Source: Sweltsa coloradensis
Taxonomy: Eukaryota; Arthropoda; Insecta; Plecoptera; Chloroperlidae
DNA: 64,000 bases
Reading direction: 5' to 3'
Assembly: GCA_024449915.1 (NCBI GenBank)
Contig: JAMZAV010001292.1
Span: forward strand, 99,529 to 163,528
A program made the translations under genes and the position numbers. This document shows, one piece after another, positions 34,501 to 45,173 of the stretch. How positions within the stretch are numbered: the stretch's first letter is position 1; the number at the start of each line of letters is the position of its first letter. Under the pieces are notes generated by a model, which worked only from the letters and a program-made list of their open reading frames with translations, made no database searches and was not told where the DNA came from.

Positions 34501-34848
34501 TTGCCCTATAAAATTGAAAATCAATATAATAAGGAAGTATGGGATCGTTGCGAGGAGAATAGGGTAGCCTGCTTGTCCGACAAGGCTTATAGTGATTGGG
34601 CTATTGTATCAAAGAAAGATGAATGCAATCGTAGCTAAGTGAGTGAGGGTAAAACATTTAAAATTAAAATATATAATTTTTTTGGGGGGGCCGGAAGTAA
34701 CGTCCCTGGAGCAGTCATTTTATGTAAATTTTCGGACAAAAGTGTAAACACTGAGCTTAGTGTTAACATTTAATTTTGTTAATATTGTTAATAACATTCT
34801 TAATTGTGAATATTGATTCTCCACATCATTGCACTCCACCTGCTTATC

Positions 34849-34866
34849 GACCCGGCACCTCCACCA
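34849..34866 (-). other. tRNA-Ala 3'-end-like 18-mer with CCA
   Basis: GACCCGGCACCTCCACCA on the + strand has the form of a tRNA-Ala T-arm/acceptor 3' end including the CCA that nuclear tRNA genes lack. Read on the minus strand it is TGGTGGAGGTGCCGGGTC, the form of an LTR-retrotransposon primer-binding site. The same motif is at 10762-10780 and 41656-41674. I could not delimit an LTR next to it. Confidence 0.35.
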
Positions 34867-35070
34867 AAAGTATAAGAAATAGAACGGCCAAAAATAAAAC
34901 TGCTAAATTTTTATAGTGATAGCACTTTGGCTGTGTTTCTGTGTGTGTGTAATGTAATGTTGTAGAAGCAAGATCTAACTGTGTGTTCGAGGTTACGTAT
35001 ACTTTTGGAAATATAGCTGAACCAATTTTCAATTCTTGCTCTATAAGATCTTCACGAACAACTTGTTCTC

Positions 35071-35459
35071 GGCACGCCCGTAAGCACTCAAATTAAGATG
35101 TACAACGCTCTGGAGAAAAATTGAAACTTCGTACGAGAATTTAAAAGCACACTACACAGATATTTTTATGAAGAACAACATACAAGAAACAGAATTGCTT
35201 TACGTAATAAACCCTATTTATTCACCAATTGTTAAATGTAAAGTCAACGCGACCGGAGCAACCTCTTCTTGTTCCCGTTGCGTCGACTTTATGCGTAACC
35301 ATGGTGTGTAGTAGGGTTTATTACATTAAGCGATTCTGCGTGTTGTACAATGTTCTGCATAAAAATATCTGTGTCGTGTGCTTTTTAGAATTATCATAGG
35401 TAGTTTCAATTTTTCTCCAGAGCGTTGTACATCTTAATTTGAGTGCTTTTGAGCGTGCC
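35071..35459. mobile_element. ~390-bp inverted-repeat element
   Basis: GGCACGCCCGTAAGCACTCA on the left is matched by TGAGTGCTTTTGAGCGTGCC on the right. Arms of roughly 135-150 bp follow, including AAGATGTACAACGCTCTGGA. A second, inner hairpin, AAAGTCAACGCGACCGG / GTTGCGTCGACTTT, occupies the centre. No target duplication could be fixed. No coding capacity. Confidence 0.75.
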
Positions 35460-35887
35460 ATGTACATGTCTGTCTCGTGATCACTCTAAACTCAGCAAGG
35501 CCTCACAACATTGAATAATTTGACCAATTCTTTGTGATTATTTAGTGACTATTACGATTTTCAGTCCAGAACACATTTTTGGAACCATAATTTGTACGAA
35601 CTGAAAAGAAATAAGCAATAACTAATCTTCTGTCCACCTTATAAATATTTCGATGATTATGAGATGATTATTCTGGTTCCTTAACGTCTCTATTAATGCT
35701 CTAAGGCTTTCTAAACAATGAAATGTGAGAGGACAATGAAAGACGATTACAAAAACATGTCTTATGAGGGATACAAACCCACGTCCACGTCGAGTCATAG
35801 ATTCGGACCAGCGCCCTTATTGTACGTACCACCACGGACGGCTTGGGTATACGAAGAAAATTGAGTCATATTAAGAATTATTGATGT

Positions 35888-35953
35888 GATGTTGGTATTT
35901 GAGTTCAGAGTATTGTATGTTATCACCAATATTTGAGGTCAAATGCCAACATC
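35888..35953 (+). ncRNA. Hairpin F2
   Basis: As F1 with four changes. In the upper stem GTATTG faces CAATAT where F1 has GAATTG facing CAATAC, which improves pairing. Loop TATGTTATCAC unchanged. Confidence 0.6.
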
Positions 35954-36196
35954 AAGTCAGTACCAGTCACCAGTCAAGCTGAACCACGCTTCGTTGAAGA
36001 GTCATCAAGATATCTCCATATGCTGGTTCCACCGTTTGTAGTATTTAGTGATTTACGATAACCTGTTTCACAATGGAAGTTAAACGTAGCCTTTGTTGCC
36101 TGATCACGTATGAATACAGTTCTTTGTAACCCTATCTGTTACTTATATATGTACTATGTAATGGGTTGTTGAAACTAATGATGTGTTTCTTTTCAG

Positions 36197-36228
36197 ATTT
36201 GTTTCATATGTAAATATCAGTACATAAT
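36197..36228 (+). ncRNA. Microexon-like block M5, donor lost
   Basis: Begins after TTTCTTTTCAG with ATTTGTTTCATATGTAAATA. The expected donor GTAAGC reads GGAAGC, so this copy could not use its usual donor. Confidence 0.4.
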
Positions 36229-37143
36229 GGAAGCAACAATAGTATTTGTTACTTATGTATGTACTTATGTAATGTGTTGTTGTAACTAACGATTTATGTT
36301 TAAATTTTTATAGGTATTAAATTTTTGTTTCCTTTGACTTTCTTTCAAAAAACCTTTGGTTTTGTTACATCTGAAGTTAACTTATATTGAAGAAACTAAA
36401 TGTATGCCAATCAATTATACTCATTTTGAGATTACAGTCTATAATAATTCCAAGTAAAGTCATTTAATACGTTTTACTTTAAATCATTTCATTATTTGCA
36501 ATAATGACAAAAATGTGATAACTTTTAACTTATCATTGAAAATGCAATAATTAGCTCAATTATAACATAAATGTAGTTAAATTAAAAATTTATAAGTAAT
36601 GTGGCTTTATGAGGCTGTAAGTGGACTTTCTGGAATTTGGCGAGATCCGAGTGTTGTGCTTAGTTGCATCACCTGTAACACCTGTGCTATCAGTGCATGT
36701 ACTCCCTCGACCATAAGTAACTAAATGGCTCTAGTAGTATCTACTATACCCAACCCTTTGATTTACTTTCTGTCGAGAGTGTACATGACAAAAATGAAGA
36801 TATATTTAATGAAAACTCCAGGATCATATATCCTCCTCTTATTGCGCAAGTATGTGTACATTGTTTGCAATTTACTTTGTATGAGCTAAACTAGGACATT
36901 GATTATATAGGTGCGTGATGTACCAAACATTGTACCTCAACTATATGCCTATTATTATAGATATAAAATTTGAATGAATCACTAATGCATCATGATGCAA
37001 TGAACATTATTTTTTCTTTCATCAAACAATATTATTCCCGGGCCACCGATCAAGAGTTTATAGCTAATATGAAGACGTTATTGTCGACATTTTACTTGAA
37101 TTTGAAAATAGTGAAATGGTGATAAAAACGTTCTTTGTGTCAG

Positions 37144-37205
37144 CTGCTTTCTTCAATCATCATCCGAAGAAGATGAACTTCAATCAACAAGGCGTATCCA
37201 GCAAG
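37144..37205 (+). ncRNA. Exon-like block Y2
   Basis: Paralogue of Y1 with conserved acceptor (TGTCAG) and donor (CAGCAAG/GTATAACAGG). Confidence 0.4.
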
Positions 37206-37545
37206 GTATAACAGGCGCGAACAATTTAAAGTTTAAATGTTGACTTTATTATTTTTTTTCATTGTGAATAAGAATAACATTCATTAATTATTTATTAATG
37301 CTAAATTAAGCTTTCAGATTCGTCATTGCCACAGTTCGTGTTATCAAGTTTTGTGGACAGGTTCGAGAAATGTACAGTATTTGAAAACATTGAAGATTTC
37401 GCATCGCTTTCTTGATCCACCTGGAATGATTATTCGAGTGTTAGATTTTGTTTTGCCCTTCGACTAAACTGAGAATGGCTTGCAAAAGAAAGTAGCGATG
37501 AGTGCCGGTTCGAGTTCCTTTTGTTTGGTGGTAACGTTCCCTTAA

Positions 37546-38187
37546 AGAGGCTAAAAACCCCAAAAAATATTTTTACCACGTGATCTATAGCACAAAACTA
37601 CACTTAAATGACCGTTTAAAAAATTATATCTTGTAACTGTGATTTAACACGAATTTTTGAATTTTTTTTTATCCTGAAATTTGCGAAAATTGGTGTTTTG
37701 GGAAATTTCTTAAATCGACTTTAATCTGCTTCTTTTTTGTTTCACATAGATACTAGATTTGAGTGCCAATCAAAAATGCCCCTTTATAACATCGTGTCTT
37801 GAAACTGTGCCCAAATATACCCTCAAACACGCAAAAATATGCATTCCAAAATCACACCCCATCTTGGTAATCGGCATATTTTGACCGAACTACTTGCTCA
37901 AATTACAAAACAAAATATAGAGAATTTACAGAAAAGGCTGTAGAGTACGTCAATAATGGCCAATTTTTTTTGGATCAAAATCCTCCAAGGTCACGGGGCA
38001 TAAAGATCGTCCCCATGTTATTTCTTATGGGAGATTTTTGCCGATGGGACCTAGCTCGAAAAATGTCATGTTTGACAATTTTTTGGGAGGTCATGGTGGC
38101 CCCAATAATTTTTCTGTTAATTGCTAAATTCATTACTAGTTGGCCTGAATGAAATATATTTTTTGAGTTTAGCGATTAAATACCCCT
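37546..38187 (+). mobile_element. TTAA-620 repeat family, copy 4, with datable empty site
   Basis: Complete copy, 642 bp, flanked by TTAA at 37542-37545 and 38188-38191. The paralogous position in copy 1 of the segmental duplication (32316-32319, reading TAAA within GTTCCGTAAACTCTAGG) has no insertion. The comparison shows the unit moved as a discrete element into a TTAA-like site after the duplication. Confidence 0.9.
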
Positions 38188-38275
38188 TTAACTCTAGGTA
38201 GTTAAAATCATGTGATGTGTTTGTTTATTTAATGAAATTTGCATCAACAGTTATAGTTAAATAGGTAGAATCTGT

Positions 38276-38426
38276 GACCGGGTCGCGAATGTGTGAAGCC
38301 AGTGTTTGACGGCGGGAGTTAGCCGTGTTTCGAGTGTATCGCGTCTACGAGATCTTTGGCTGATTTTCCCTTGTTATCGGTGTCTGATCCTAGTCAAGAT
38401 GGCAGCACTTCACTTCAACACGGAGG
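38276..38426 (+). ncRNA. Exon-like block W2
   Basis: Paralogue of W1: GACCGGGTCGCGAATGTGTG..., AAGATGGCAGCACTTCACTT (ATG at 38399) and the donor GTAAGTGCTG at 38427. A stretch of the W1 leader is missing and other bases are inserted upstream. Confidence 0.4.
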
Positions 38427-38513
38427 GTAAGTGCTGATCTCTGCAGTGGCAACAAACTCGTTTATGAGGAGAGGGGTTGGGAGAGTGGGTTAAAAATCAA
38501 ATTATATTATAGA

Positions 38514-38580
38514 CTAGGAAGCTTCGCAAACGCTTTTTTAGGAGCGTTGTTGGATGTTGTTGTTGGACGGAAGAAAGAAA
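38514..38580 (-). mobile_element. Helitron/Helentron-like family G, 3'-end fragment
   Basis: On the minus strand it ends AAGCGTTTGCGAAGCTTCCT+AG followed by host T, as in the other two copies. Only about 65 bp of the 3' end are present. It marks the right limit of the segmental duplication's paralogy. Confidence 0.55.
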
Positions 38581-38606
38581 AAACAGCAAAGGTCACCATA
38601 TCTTAT

Positions 38607-38680
38607 ACGATAAGTAACAGAATATCTACTGGTTATTGTGTATTTGCTCCAATTACCGGTTCCTATTCTGTTCTTATCGT
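38607..38680 (+). ncRNA. Hairpin H7
   Basis: Basal ACGATAAG pairs perfectly with CTTATCGT, then AACAGAATA with TATTCTGTT (9 of 9), then GGTTATTG with CAATTACC (7 of 8), around the 11-nt loop TGTATTTGCTC. The total stem is over 24 pairs. Relative to H8, the change AACAGTATA to AACAGAATA is matched by TATACTGTT to TATTCTGTT. A second stem, GAGATG/CATCTC, follows (38697-38742). The shared end GGATCAAG links it to the H1-H6 family. Confidence 0.65.
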
Positions 38681-38906
38681 CTAAGGCAGCTTCACAGAGA
38701 TGATGGCAACGAATACGTCCTCAAGAGATCTTCTACGACATCTCGACTTGGATCAAGACTTTAGCGTAGGTGTTGGTAAAAGTTGGGCGGACATAAACAT
38801 TTGCTTTACCTTGGTCGATATTTGTTTTGGAATATTACTTTGGTTACATTACCAAGGAAGTAACTTATTTATTTCAAAGAGTTCTAAACTCAAAAACAAA
38901 GTTTAA

Positions 38907-39600
38907 TTGTTTCAAGTTAATAGTGAAAATAGGCTATCCTCATTACCGTGTTATCCTTGGAACACTCAATCATTCCCTATATGTAAATAACTATTTGAAC
39001 TGAAGTTAAAATGTTCACTGTTAGTTTCAAAATATTTCCAACTATTGTTTATAGTTGAGAACTTAATCTTACCTCAATAACCGCACAATCAAATGAAGCA
39101 CCATGTAACTTAAGCTTAAAATGCATTTGAGAAGCATGTGGACAGGTACTGAATGAACGATCAAGAGACGAATTTGTCTTAACAATCTATATTTTCATTG
39201 TCATATAAGCATATATTTAGAAAATATAATACAAAGAAATTATATTTTATTTATGCACTGTGATTTAGGCATATTTAGATATATATAATAAGAAATTATA
39301 AATAATCTAAGAACTGTGATGTGAGTATAAAATATAAATTCATATATGATTATATTATATTTGTTTGTAATATCTTATAACGCGGGATTATTTCTGTAAA
39401 GCCTGGAATTACATATATATATACATAGATGATCTGCAAGTAATTACATCGACTGACAGTGTGACAAGATCCATGTCGAAAAACGAAAAGATCTCGTAGT
39501 GACTTTCTTGTTACTTTGCAACGACAAGCTTTGCAATTACTTTCTTTGAATTGTGTTAATTCGTCTTTTGTAGCAGTGATGTACAATAGTTTTCGTTTTT
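38907..39600. other. No recognisable feature
   Basis: AT-rich sequence. The minus-strand 78-codon frame at 39350-39586 has no family resemblance. Confidence 0.35.
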
Positions 39601-39712
39601 AATATTTTGAGTTGTATTGGTCCTGATGATGAGTGAAATCTTATCGAAACGTCGGCCCAACAAAAATATACGTGGCATTATAACCGAAAAACCAAGTACA
39701 ATTAATATATAT

Positions 39713-39923
39713 ATGTTCATTATAGCTTTCTGTTATCCGTTGGTGGTTATTTACGTATTTTGACAACGTTTCGTGCTAATTTCATTTTCAAGCCAAATAC
39801 ATTTTGTTACGTTGTTATGTTTTCAAAATGTATTTGACTTGGAAAAAAAGCTATGAAATTAGCACGAAATGTTGTCCAAATAAATAAATAACCACGACAA
39901 GGATAACAGAATGCTATGAACAT
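39713..39923. mobile_element. ~210-bp foldback
   Basis: ATGTTCATTATAGCTTTCTG on the left is complemented by CAGAATGCTATGAACAT on the right. The arms run inward through GTGGTTATTTACG, GCTAATTTC and CCAAATACATTTT to a short loop. Nearly the whole unit is stem. No coding capacity. Probably a MITE. Confidence 0.75.
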
Positions 39924-40294
39924 AGTTAACAACCGTGAAACCCTTCATTTATCTATATATATATAAATTTGTATTTATTTATTCAACTGCTTTGTCTTCA
40001 GTCATAAAAACTTGTTAACTATAGAGAACAATATCTAATTATATCAATGTACAAATAAGAGCATTCACATTGCTAGCCCTGGTGAAATAATGTATCCCCC
40101 ACAATTACAAAAATTTGTAGAAAAAAAACGGCAGCCAAGCTCTTCTTCAAAAGTTTTCGGCTGTGAATGCTGTGAGATATAGAAGTTGAGCCAAGCTTTT
40201 CATTCTTTCTCCCTTGTTTAGCATTGAAAATAAGTAAGATCATTTTCGCCTGCTGACGAGCGCTAAGCCAACTTTTCGTGGTAAAAAAGTAAAG

Positions 40295-40385
40295 ATTTTA
40301 TAATCAAAATCACAAAAAAAATGCTTGGCCAATGACTTTTTAGAGTTGAACCAAATTCAATGGCCAAGCAATTTTTTTAATGATT
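40295..40385. repeat. Small palindrome
   Basis: AATCAAAATCACAAAAAAAA+TGCTTGGCC is complemented by GGCCAAGCA+ATTTTTTTAATGATTTTGA across a ~30-nt loop. It may be the end-to-end remains of a MITE. Confidence 0.55.
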
Positions 40386-40587
40386 TTGAGTACAAAATTT
40401 TCACTTAAAAAATGATTATATAATTATATGTATACATTATATATAATAATATATCTTTAATTTATTTATATTTATAATATATATTTTCTAGCTAGCGTCA
40501 TTCATAACATATTATTAGATAACGAACATCACATTCTCGTTAAAGTTAAACCTAATAGTTGTTGTTGAAGGCTCATTATTGGTATAA

Positions 40588-41499
40588 CTAGGAAGCTTCG
40601 CAAACGCTTTTTTTAGTCGCGTTGATGGATGAGCTTTTTTCAAAGTTTTTAGTTTGCGTGGGATCTCTTTACTTTTGTAAGTGTTTTTTTAACGTATTGT
40701 AGGTGATTGTTGTCAAGTTTCTATTGTTACTTGTTAATTGTTATTTTATACCTAAAAACCTCATATTAAAACCGTTTTTTTATGGATTCTGGCTAACTTT
40801 TTCAACTTTTTCTTTCACAAGGTACTACATCACCATAACCTTAATATCGATGTAACATATTAACCTTGTAGCCCCACCCGTTTGGTGAGAATCGGCCCAA
40901 ATGTCACGAAAATATTGCACTCAAAATCGAAAAAAATCGTAAAAGTACGGAAGCATGAGAAATATTTCTTCGATTGTCCCCAAAATCATATCATTGTGAT
41001 ATCAAACGTTCCCATAAAAGTTTTATTTAAGATCGAAGTAACTGTTTGCCCGGACGCGTACCAAAATATCACGAAAATATCGTACTTTAAATTGGGAAAA
41101 ATAGTAAAAGTACGATATTCAATAGAAATATTTCTTCGATTGCCCCCAAAATCACATCATATCTAACCTTAGTGATTTCAAACGTTCCCATTAAGTTTCA
41201 TCAAGATCAAAGTAGCCATTTGCCCGGCCGCTGACCAAATATCATGAAAATATCGCATTAAAAATCGAAAAAATCGTAAAAATACGATATTCATGAGAAA
41301 TGTTTCTTCGATTGTAACCAAAAACGTGGCAGGTCTAAGTTCAGAGATTTCGAGGGTCCTCTACAATTTTCATCAAGATCGCATATGCTGTTTGCCCGGT
41401 AGAGTGAACAAACAGACAGAAAAAAAAAAAAAAAAAAACACCCGAGCTAAATTTTTTGGGGGTCAGTGAAATTGAAGTCTTCGCTTCGCTCATCCAATA
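40588..41499 (-). mobile_element. Helitron/Helentron-like family G, near-complete copy
   Basis: On the minus strand the 5' end reads TTGGATGAGCGAAGCGAAG. The 3' end has CTCATCCATCAACGCG, then AAGCGTTTGCGAAGCTTCCT+AG followed by host T. CTCATCCA near the 3' end is the inverse of TGGATGAG at the 5' tip, giving offset terminal repeats of the kind known from Helentrons. AAGC...GCTT can form the subterminal hairpin. The interior holds three ~170-bp tandem units (about 40880, 41055, 41225), also typical. There is no Rep/helicase, so the copy is non-autonomous. Confidence 0.6.
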
Positions 41500-41655
41500 A
41501 TATTATTATTGCCTGTCATTAGCTAAATAATGAATATAAATGATAAACAAAGAACACATGGAAGTACGGGTGCGTACTGCGTTGTGAGGGGAAATAGGGT
41601 GCCTGGCCGACAGGTGATAAAAATGCAAGATATCAGAATGAAAGTATTTCCTTCT

Positions 41656-41674
41656 GGACCCGGCACCTCCACCA
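41656..41674 (-). other. tRNA-Ala 3'-end-like 19-mer with CCA
   Basis: GGACCCGGCACCTCCACCA, followed by AAAGTGTAA, much like AAAGTATAA after the copy at 34849. The minus-strand form is a potential primer-binding site. No LTR was found. Confidence 0.35.
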
Positions 41675-41707
41675 AAAGTGTAATTCTTTGTCATATCTAC
41701 AAATTAA

Positions 41708-42801
41708 AGTGCTATTACCCCCAAAAATTAATTTTACCTCATAATCTATGTACATAAATTAATGTTTATAAATTTTTATCTTGTAATTATGATTTAACAC
41801 AATTAAAAAAATCAATAAAAAATGCGTTTTGGGGATTTTTTAAAATTCGATTGTAACCTGCTTATTTTTTGTTATACACTAGAGCGTTATGTCAATTTTT
41901 TTTAACACCGTTTCTTGAGACTGTGTACATATTGTAAATAACATAATTAATAAATAATAATAAAAATCATCTAAACTCATTTCCAACAACGTCAGGTTGA
42001 GTGGTGTTCTTCACACCGATATCTAGGGCACGAAACTATTTTTTGCCGTGATTGCTGGGCTCAGCGTTTCTTCATCATCAACATCTTCATTGTCATCTTC
42101 ATCCGGCTTCTGCTTCTCCACCAATTTTCCCCACTCTTTCCTGTCCTCCCACAGCTTCAATTCCATCACCTGGTTCCACGATTCACCTCGCTCTACAACG
42201 TCTCCTTCGATCAATCTTCCCAATCTTTCTCTCGGTCTTCCTACATTTCTTTTACCTTTCCTCCTCTGCTTCAAAGTCTCGTCTTGGGATCCTATCCATT
42301 TCCATCCTCTTCATATGCCTAAACCATCTTAAACGTTCCCTTCCTAATTTAGGGCCTAAACCTAAATTCTCCAGACCTAATTCCTTTCTTATTACGTCTC
42401 TTCTAATCCTGTCCAGTTTTGTAACTCCCTTGATACTCATTAAAAACTTCATCTCTGCTGCTTCCAACAGACTCTCTTCCTTGGCTCCAACTGTACAGTC
42501 AAATAATAATAAAATGTACATGTCAAAATCACACCCCTTCTTTGTAATCAGCATATTTTGACCGAACCACTTGCCCAAATTTCAAAAGAAAATTAAGCAG
42601 ATTTACAGAAAATGCTGACGAGCACGTCAATAACGGCCAATGTTTGTTTGGAACAAAACCCTTCAAGGTCACTCGGCATAAAGATAATCTCCATGTTATT
42701 TCTTATGGGAGATTTTTGCCGATGGGACCTAGCACGAAATTACCAAGTTTGGCCATTTTTTCAGGTCATAGTGGATTCAATAATTTTTTTGTTACTTTCT
42801 A
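41708..42801 (+). mobile_element. TTAA-620 repeat family, copy 5, split by a second LINE
   Basis: Left boundary after TTAA (41704-41707). The family sequence runs to ACTGTGTACAT, is interrupted, and resumes at about 42515 with CAAAATCACACCCCTTCTTT. The right end is lost at about 42801. The interruption is a minus-strand LINE fragment of a different lineage from that in copy 2. Confidence 0.75.
41931..42514 (-). pseudogene. 5'-truncated LINE, C-terminal coding region
   Basis: Minus-strand frames 42252-42578 and 42023-42274 carry LLEAAEMKFLMSIKGVTKLD, RLRWFRHMKRMEMDRIPRR, then, one frame over, GRPRERL and WEDRKEWGKLVEKQ. This motif order is characteristic of the region after the reverse transcriptase in several LINE clades. 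A frameshift near 42262 separates the two pieces. TGTACAT occurs at both junctions (41924-41930, 42515-42521), a probable target duplication. No catalytic domain remains. Confidence 0.8.
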
Positions 42802-43430
42802 GCGAAAGAATGCAGATAGCTCGAGATTGTTTTCTCAACATAACAACTGTCACAAATCTATTCACGCTAGCTCTGCGTAGATCTAGCACATGGAGGTACT
42901 ACTTAATTTAGCACAGACAATTTTTACTTACAAGTGTTGGCTACACATTTCCTTTTCATACAAAAAGGCGACTTTTCATAAACAGGGCATTCATCACACC
43001 ACTTTCACACAACCACTAGCACTTGAGACGACAGCCTCTGCATTCTTTAGTTGGAGCTAGTATACTTGATTAATCTTCGTCAGGGTACCAGTATCATTAA
43101 CATAAAATTATTATTGTGATCTGTGATAAGGCCTACACTTTGGCTCTGTTTGTTAATGTAATGTTGAAGAAACCGGTCTCAAGTGAGCAAGATTACGCGT
43201 AGTCTTTAATAAAAATTGAACACATTTTCAATTTTTTTTCCTCATTCATTTTTCCTCATTCGGCAAGGCCACACAACATTGCAAAATGTGACAAGTTTTT
43301 TATTGTGATTTTGTAATGACAGTTTCTAGTCCAATAAACTGTTTTGGAACTAGAATTTTAGATGATTTATTTACTTGATAATGAAAGTATGAACTGGAAT
43401 TAAATAATAAATTTTCTCTCCACTTTTTAG
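42802..43430. other. Paralogous intron-like sequence
   Basis: Positions 43110-43330 (CACTTTGGCTCTGTTTGTTA, AATGTAATGTTGAAGAA, GGCAAGGCCACACAACATTG) align with 34905-35515 of the earlier module, which carries the element at 35071. Otherwise nothing is supported. Confidence 0.45.
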
Positions 43431-43699
43431 ATAGTTCGAAAAGAAGACATTTGAGCAATTAAAATATGTTGATGTGATGTTGGCACTCAAGTTCAATGTG
43501 TTGTATGTTATCACCAACACATGAGCTTAAAGGCCTACATCATGTCTTCACCATTCATCAGTCTAACCGACCTACGCTTCGTTGAAGAGACATCAAGACA
43601 TCCTCATATGCTAATTCCACACTTTGTTGTACTTAGTGACTTATATGTTAACCTGTTTGACAACAGCACTAAAACTAAGCCAATGTTGCCAGAGCACGT
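43431..43699 (+). ncRNA. Exon-like block with hairpin F3
   Basis: Left side CTCTCCACTTTTTAG, right side GAGCACG/GTATGA-type donor (reads CACGTATGAAAA). The hairpin at 43476-43541 has GATGT/ACATC, GGC/GCC, AAG/CTT, TTCA/TGAG and a seven-pair TGTGTTG/CAACACA below the loop TATGTTATCAC. Compared with F2, the upper stem has A-U replaced by G-C and A-U replaced by U-A. CCTACGCTTCGTTGAAGAGA follows, as in F4 and F5. Confidence 0.6.
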
Positions 43700-43959
43700 A
43701 TGAAAACATTTTTTATCGTGTCATATTTTCTAGGTACCATCAAATAAAAATAAATTTCTTGATTAAGAAAGTATCATTCTCAAAAAAGACAAACTGTTGA
43801 AGGCTTATTATTTAAATAATATTACGGCCTGCCATTCAATGCATATCCAGTTGTTGCTTTTTAAGATAGTGATTTACGTGCTGGAATATGGAATACCTGC
43901 TCCTGATTGTATATACCTAAACCACAATATGTGTATATTGTCATGTAAACAGGGTGGTT

Positions 43960-44720
43960 TACCCTTGTAACTAGCAATGTCATGATGATGGTTTGGTTCG
44001 TCGAGTGTTATGGTTTCATTTTGACGCAATCACTGTAAACAGCGAGTGTTTTGGTTGCATGCAGAGGGATGTGACGATTTAGTAAGCATTCGCCTAAATC
44101 TAAACAGCTGTGTTATTGTTGATTGTTGGGAAGAATGCGTGCGTAGCGCAACATGTTTTACTGGAATCGGTATCGAGGTCAGAGGGGAAAGAGTCCTCTC
44201 TCTTCAACTCGGGGACGATGGAGGGAAGTAGGAGAAGACACGTGTGACCGTTTGGAAATGGGAGGATCGAGGGGAGGTCGAGAGAGAGGATGGTGACAAC
44301 GGACTCAAGCCTTTTGGGAAGGGGAGATTGGCCGAAGTCAGGGGTTCGAGGCTTGGTGGTGACCAAAGGGCGAGGTGATTGGGGGAGTTGTGCTCCGACC
44401 TGCGACCAGACCAGGTGTTCGGTTCGGGAGTTGAAGACAGACCGGCGAGAGGGCTAGGTGCCTATCCGGGTGTCGAACCAAGAGAACACGTCTAGAAGAC
44501 GCATGGGCTAGGTGCCCAGGATAAGCGACGACAGTGTTCATTGGAAGCGACAGGACTAGGTGTACGGCTTCGGAAGCAAGGGCTTCAACCAGGAGTGCTA
44601 GACACGAGAAGGGGACCGAGGACTACCGCCCTACAAGAGGTGAAGAACGAAGAGGCGAACATCACCAGCAGCTGAGGAGTCTGTGACCGAGGAACGACAC
44701 CATCTGTACCAGAGTCATAG
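43960..44720. other. Purine-rich, GC-elevated block of unknown origin
   Basis: A ~650-bp stretch of GA-rich sequence with recurring GGGCTAGGTGCC / GACTAGGTGTAC motifs (about 44452, 44508, 44552) stands out in composition from everything around it. No frame on either strand exceeds ~90 codons. It could be the untranslated leader of an LTR retrotransposon or a decayed foreign insertion. I cannot assign it. Confidence 0.35.
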
Positions 44721-45173
44721 AGGGAAAGAATAAGCTAAGTTCATTTAATTATAGTAATGTCGGTAATGCTAAGGGATACGAACCCACGTTCAGCTGAGTA
44801 CAGGGCATGAGCTCACCGATACCAGGCGAGAGTAGGCTGATCATTTATGTCTATTGCTAATACAGTGCACCCTTCTTTAGTTGATTTATGACTCTTATTA
44901 CACGGTCACCACTGCCCTAAGAACTCCTCATTCCAGACTCTAGATTAGAGACGATCCCGGTCACAAGTATAATCGGTTGTCCCCTGGAGAACTACGCCCC
45001 ACAATAACATCTACTCCGGCATTAACATCCATGCTTAAGGGGTGACATCCGCTAAACTTGACAATATGCTGGGTTAAAACCAAAGTGAATTATTTTCAAA
45101 TATCAGCTATAGATTATTCAGTCCAAAAAACAAAAATGAAAACTGCTGGTTTGAAGGTTTACTACGCATTTTA

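Larger units (their letters stand above)
35700..38513 (+). repeat. Segmental duplication, copy 2
   Basis: Same order as copy 1: CAATGAAATGTGAGAGGACA start, F2, M5, TTTGACTTTCTTTCA block, Y2, Z2, W2. It ends at the Helitron-like fragment beginning 38514. It carries the TTAA-620 insertion at 37546-38187 but not the 757-bp element of copy 1. Confidence 0.8.

Noticed and set aside
39620..39656. Possible hammerhead ribozyme core (CTGATGA ... GAAAC)
   Set aside because: The helix that can form (GATGAG/CTTATC) uses bases of the conserved core, so the required arrangement of CTGATGA, helix II and GAAA is not met; no flanking helices I and III were found.
42048..42561. + strand frames of 94 and 169 codons
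   Set aside because: They are antisense shadows of the LINE fragment, whose minus-strand translation carries recognisable LINE motifs.
44046..44541. Frames of 61-88 codons in the GA-rich block
   Set aside because: They reflect base composition (Pro/Ser/Leu on one strand, Gly/Arg on the other), and none is supported by motifs.
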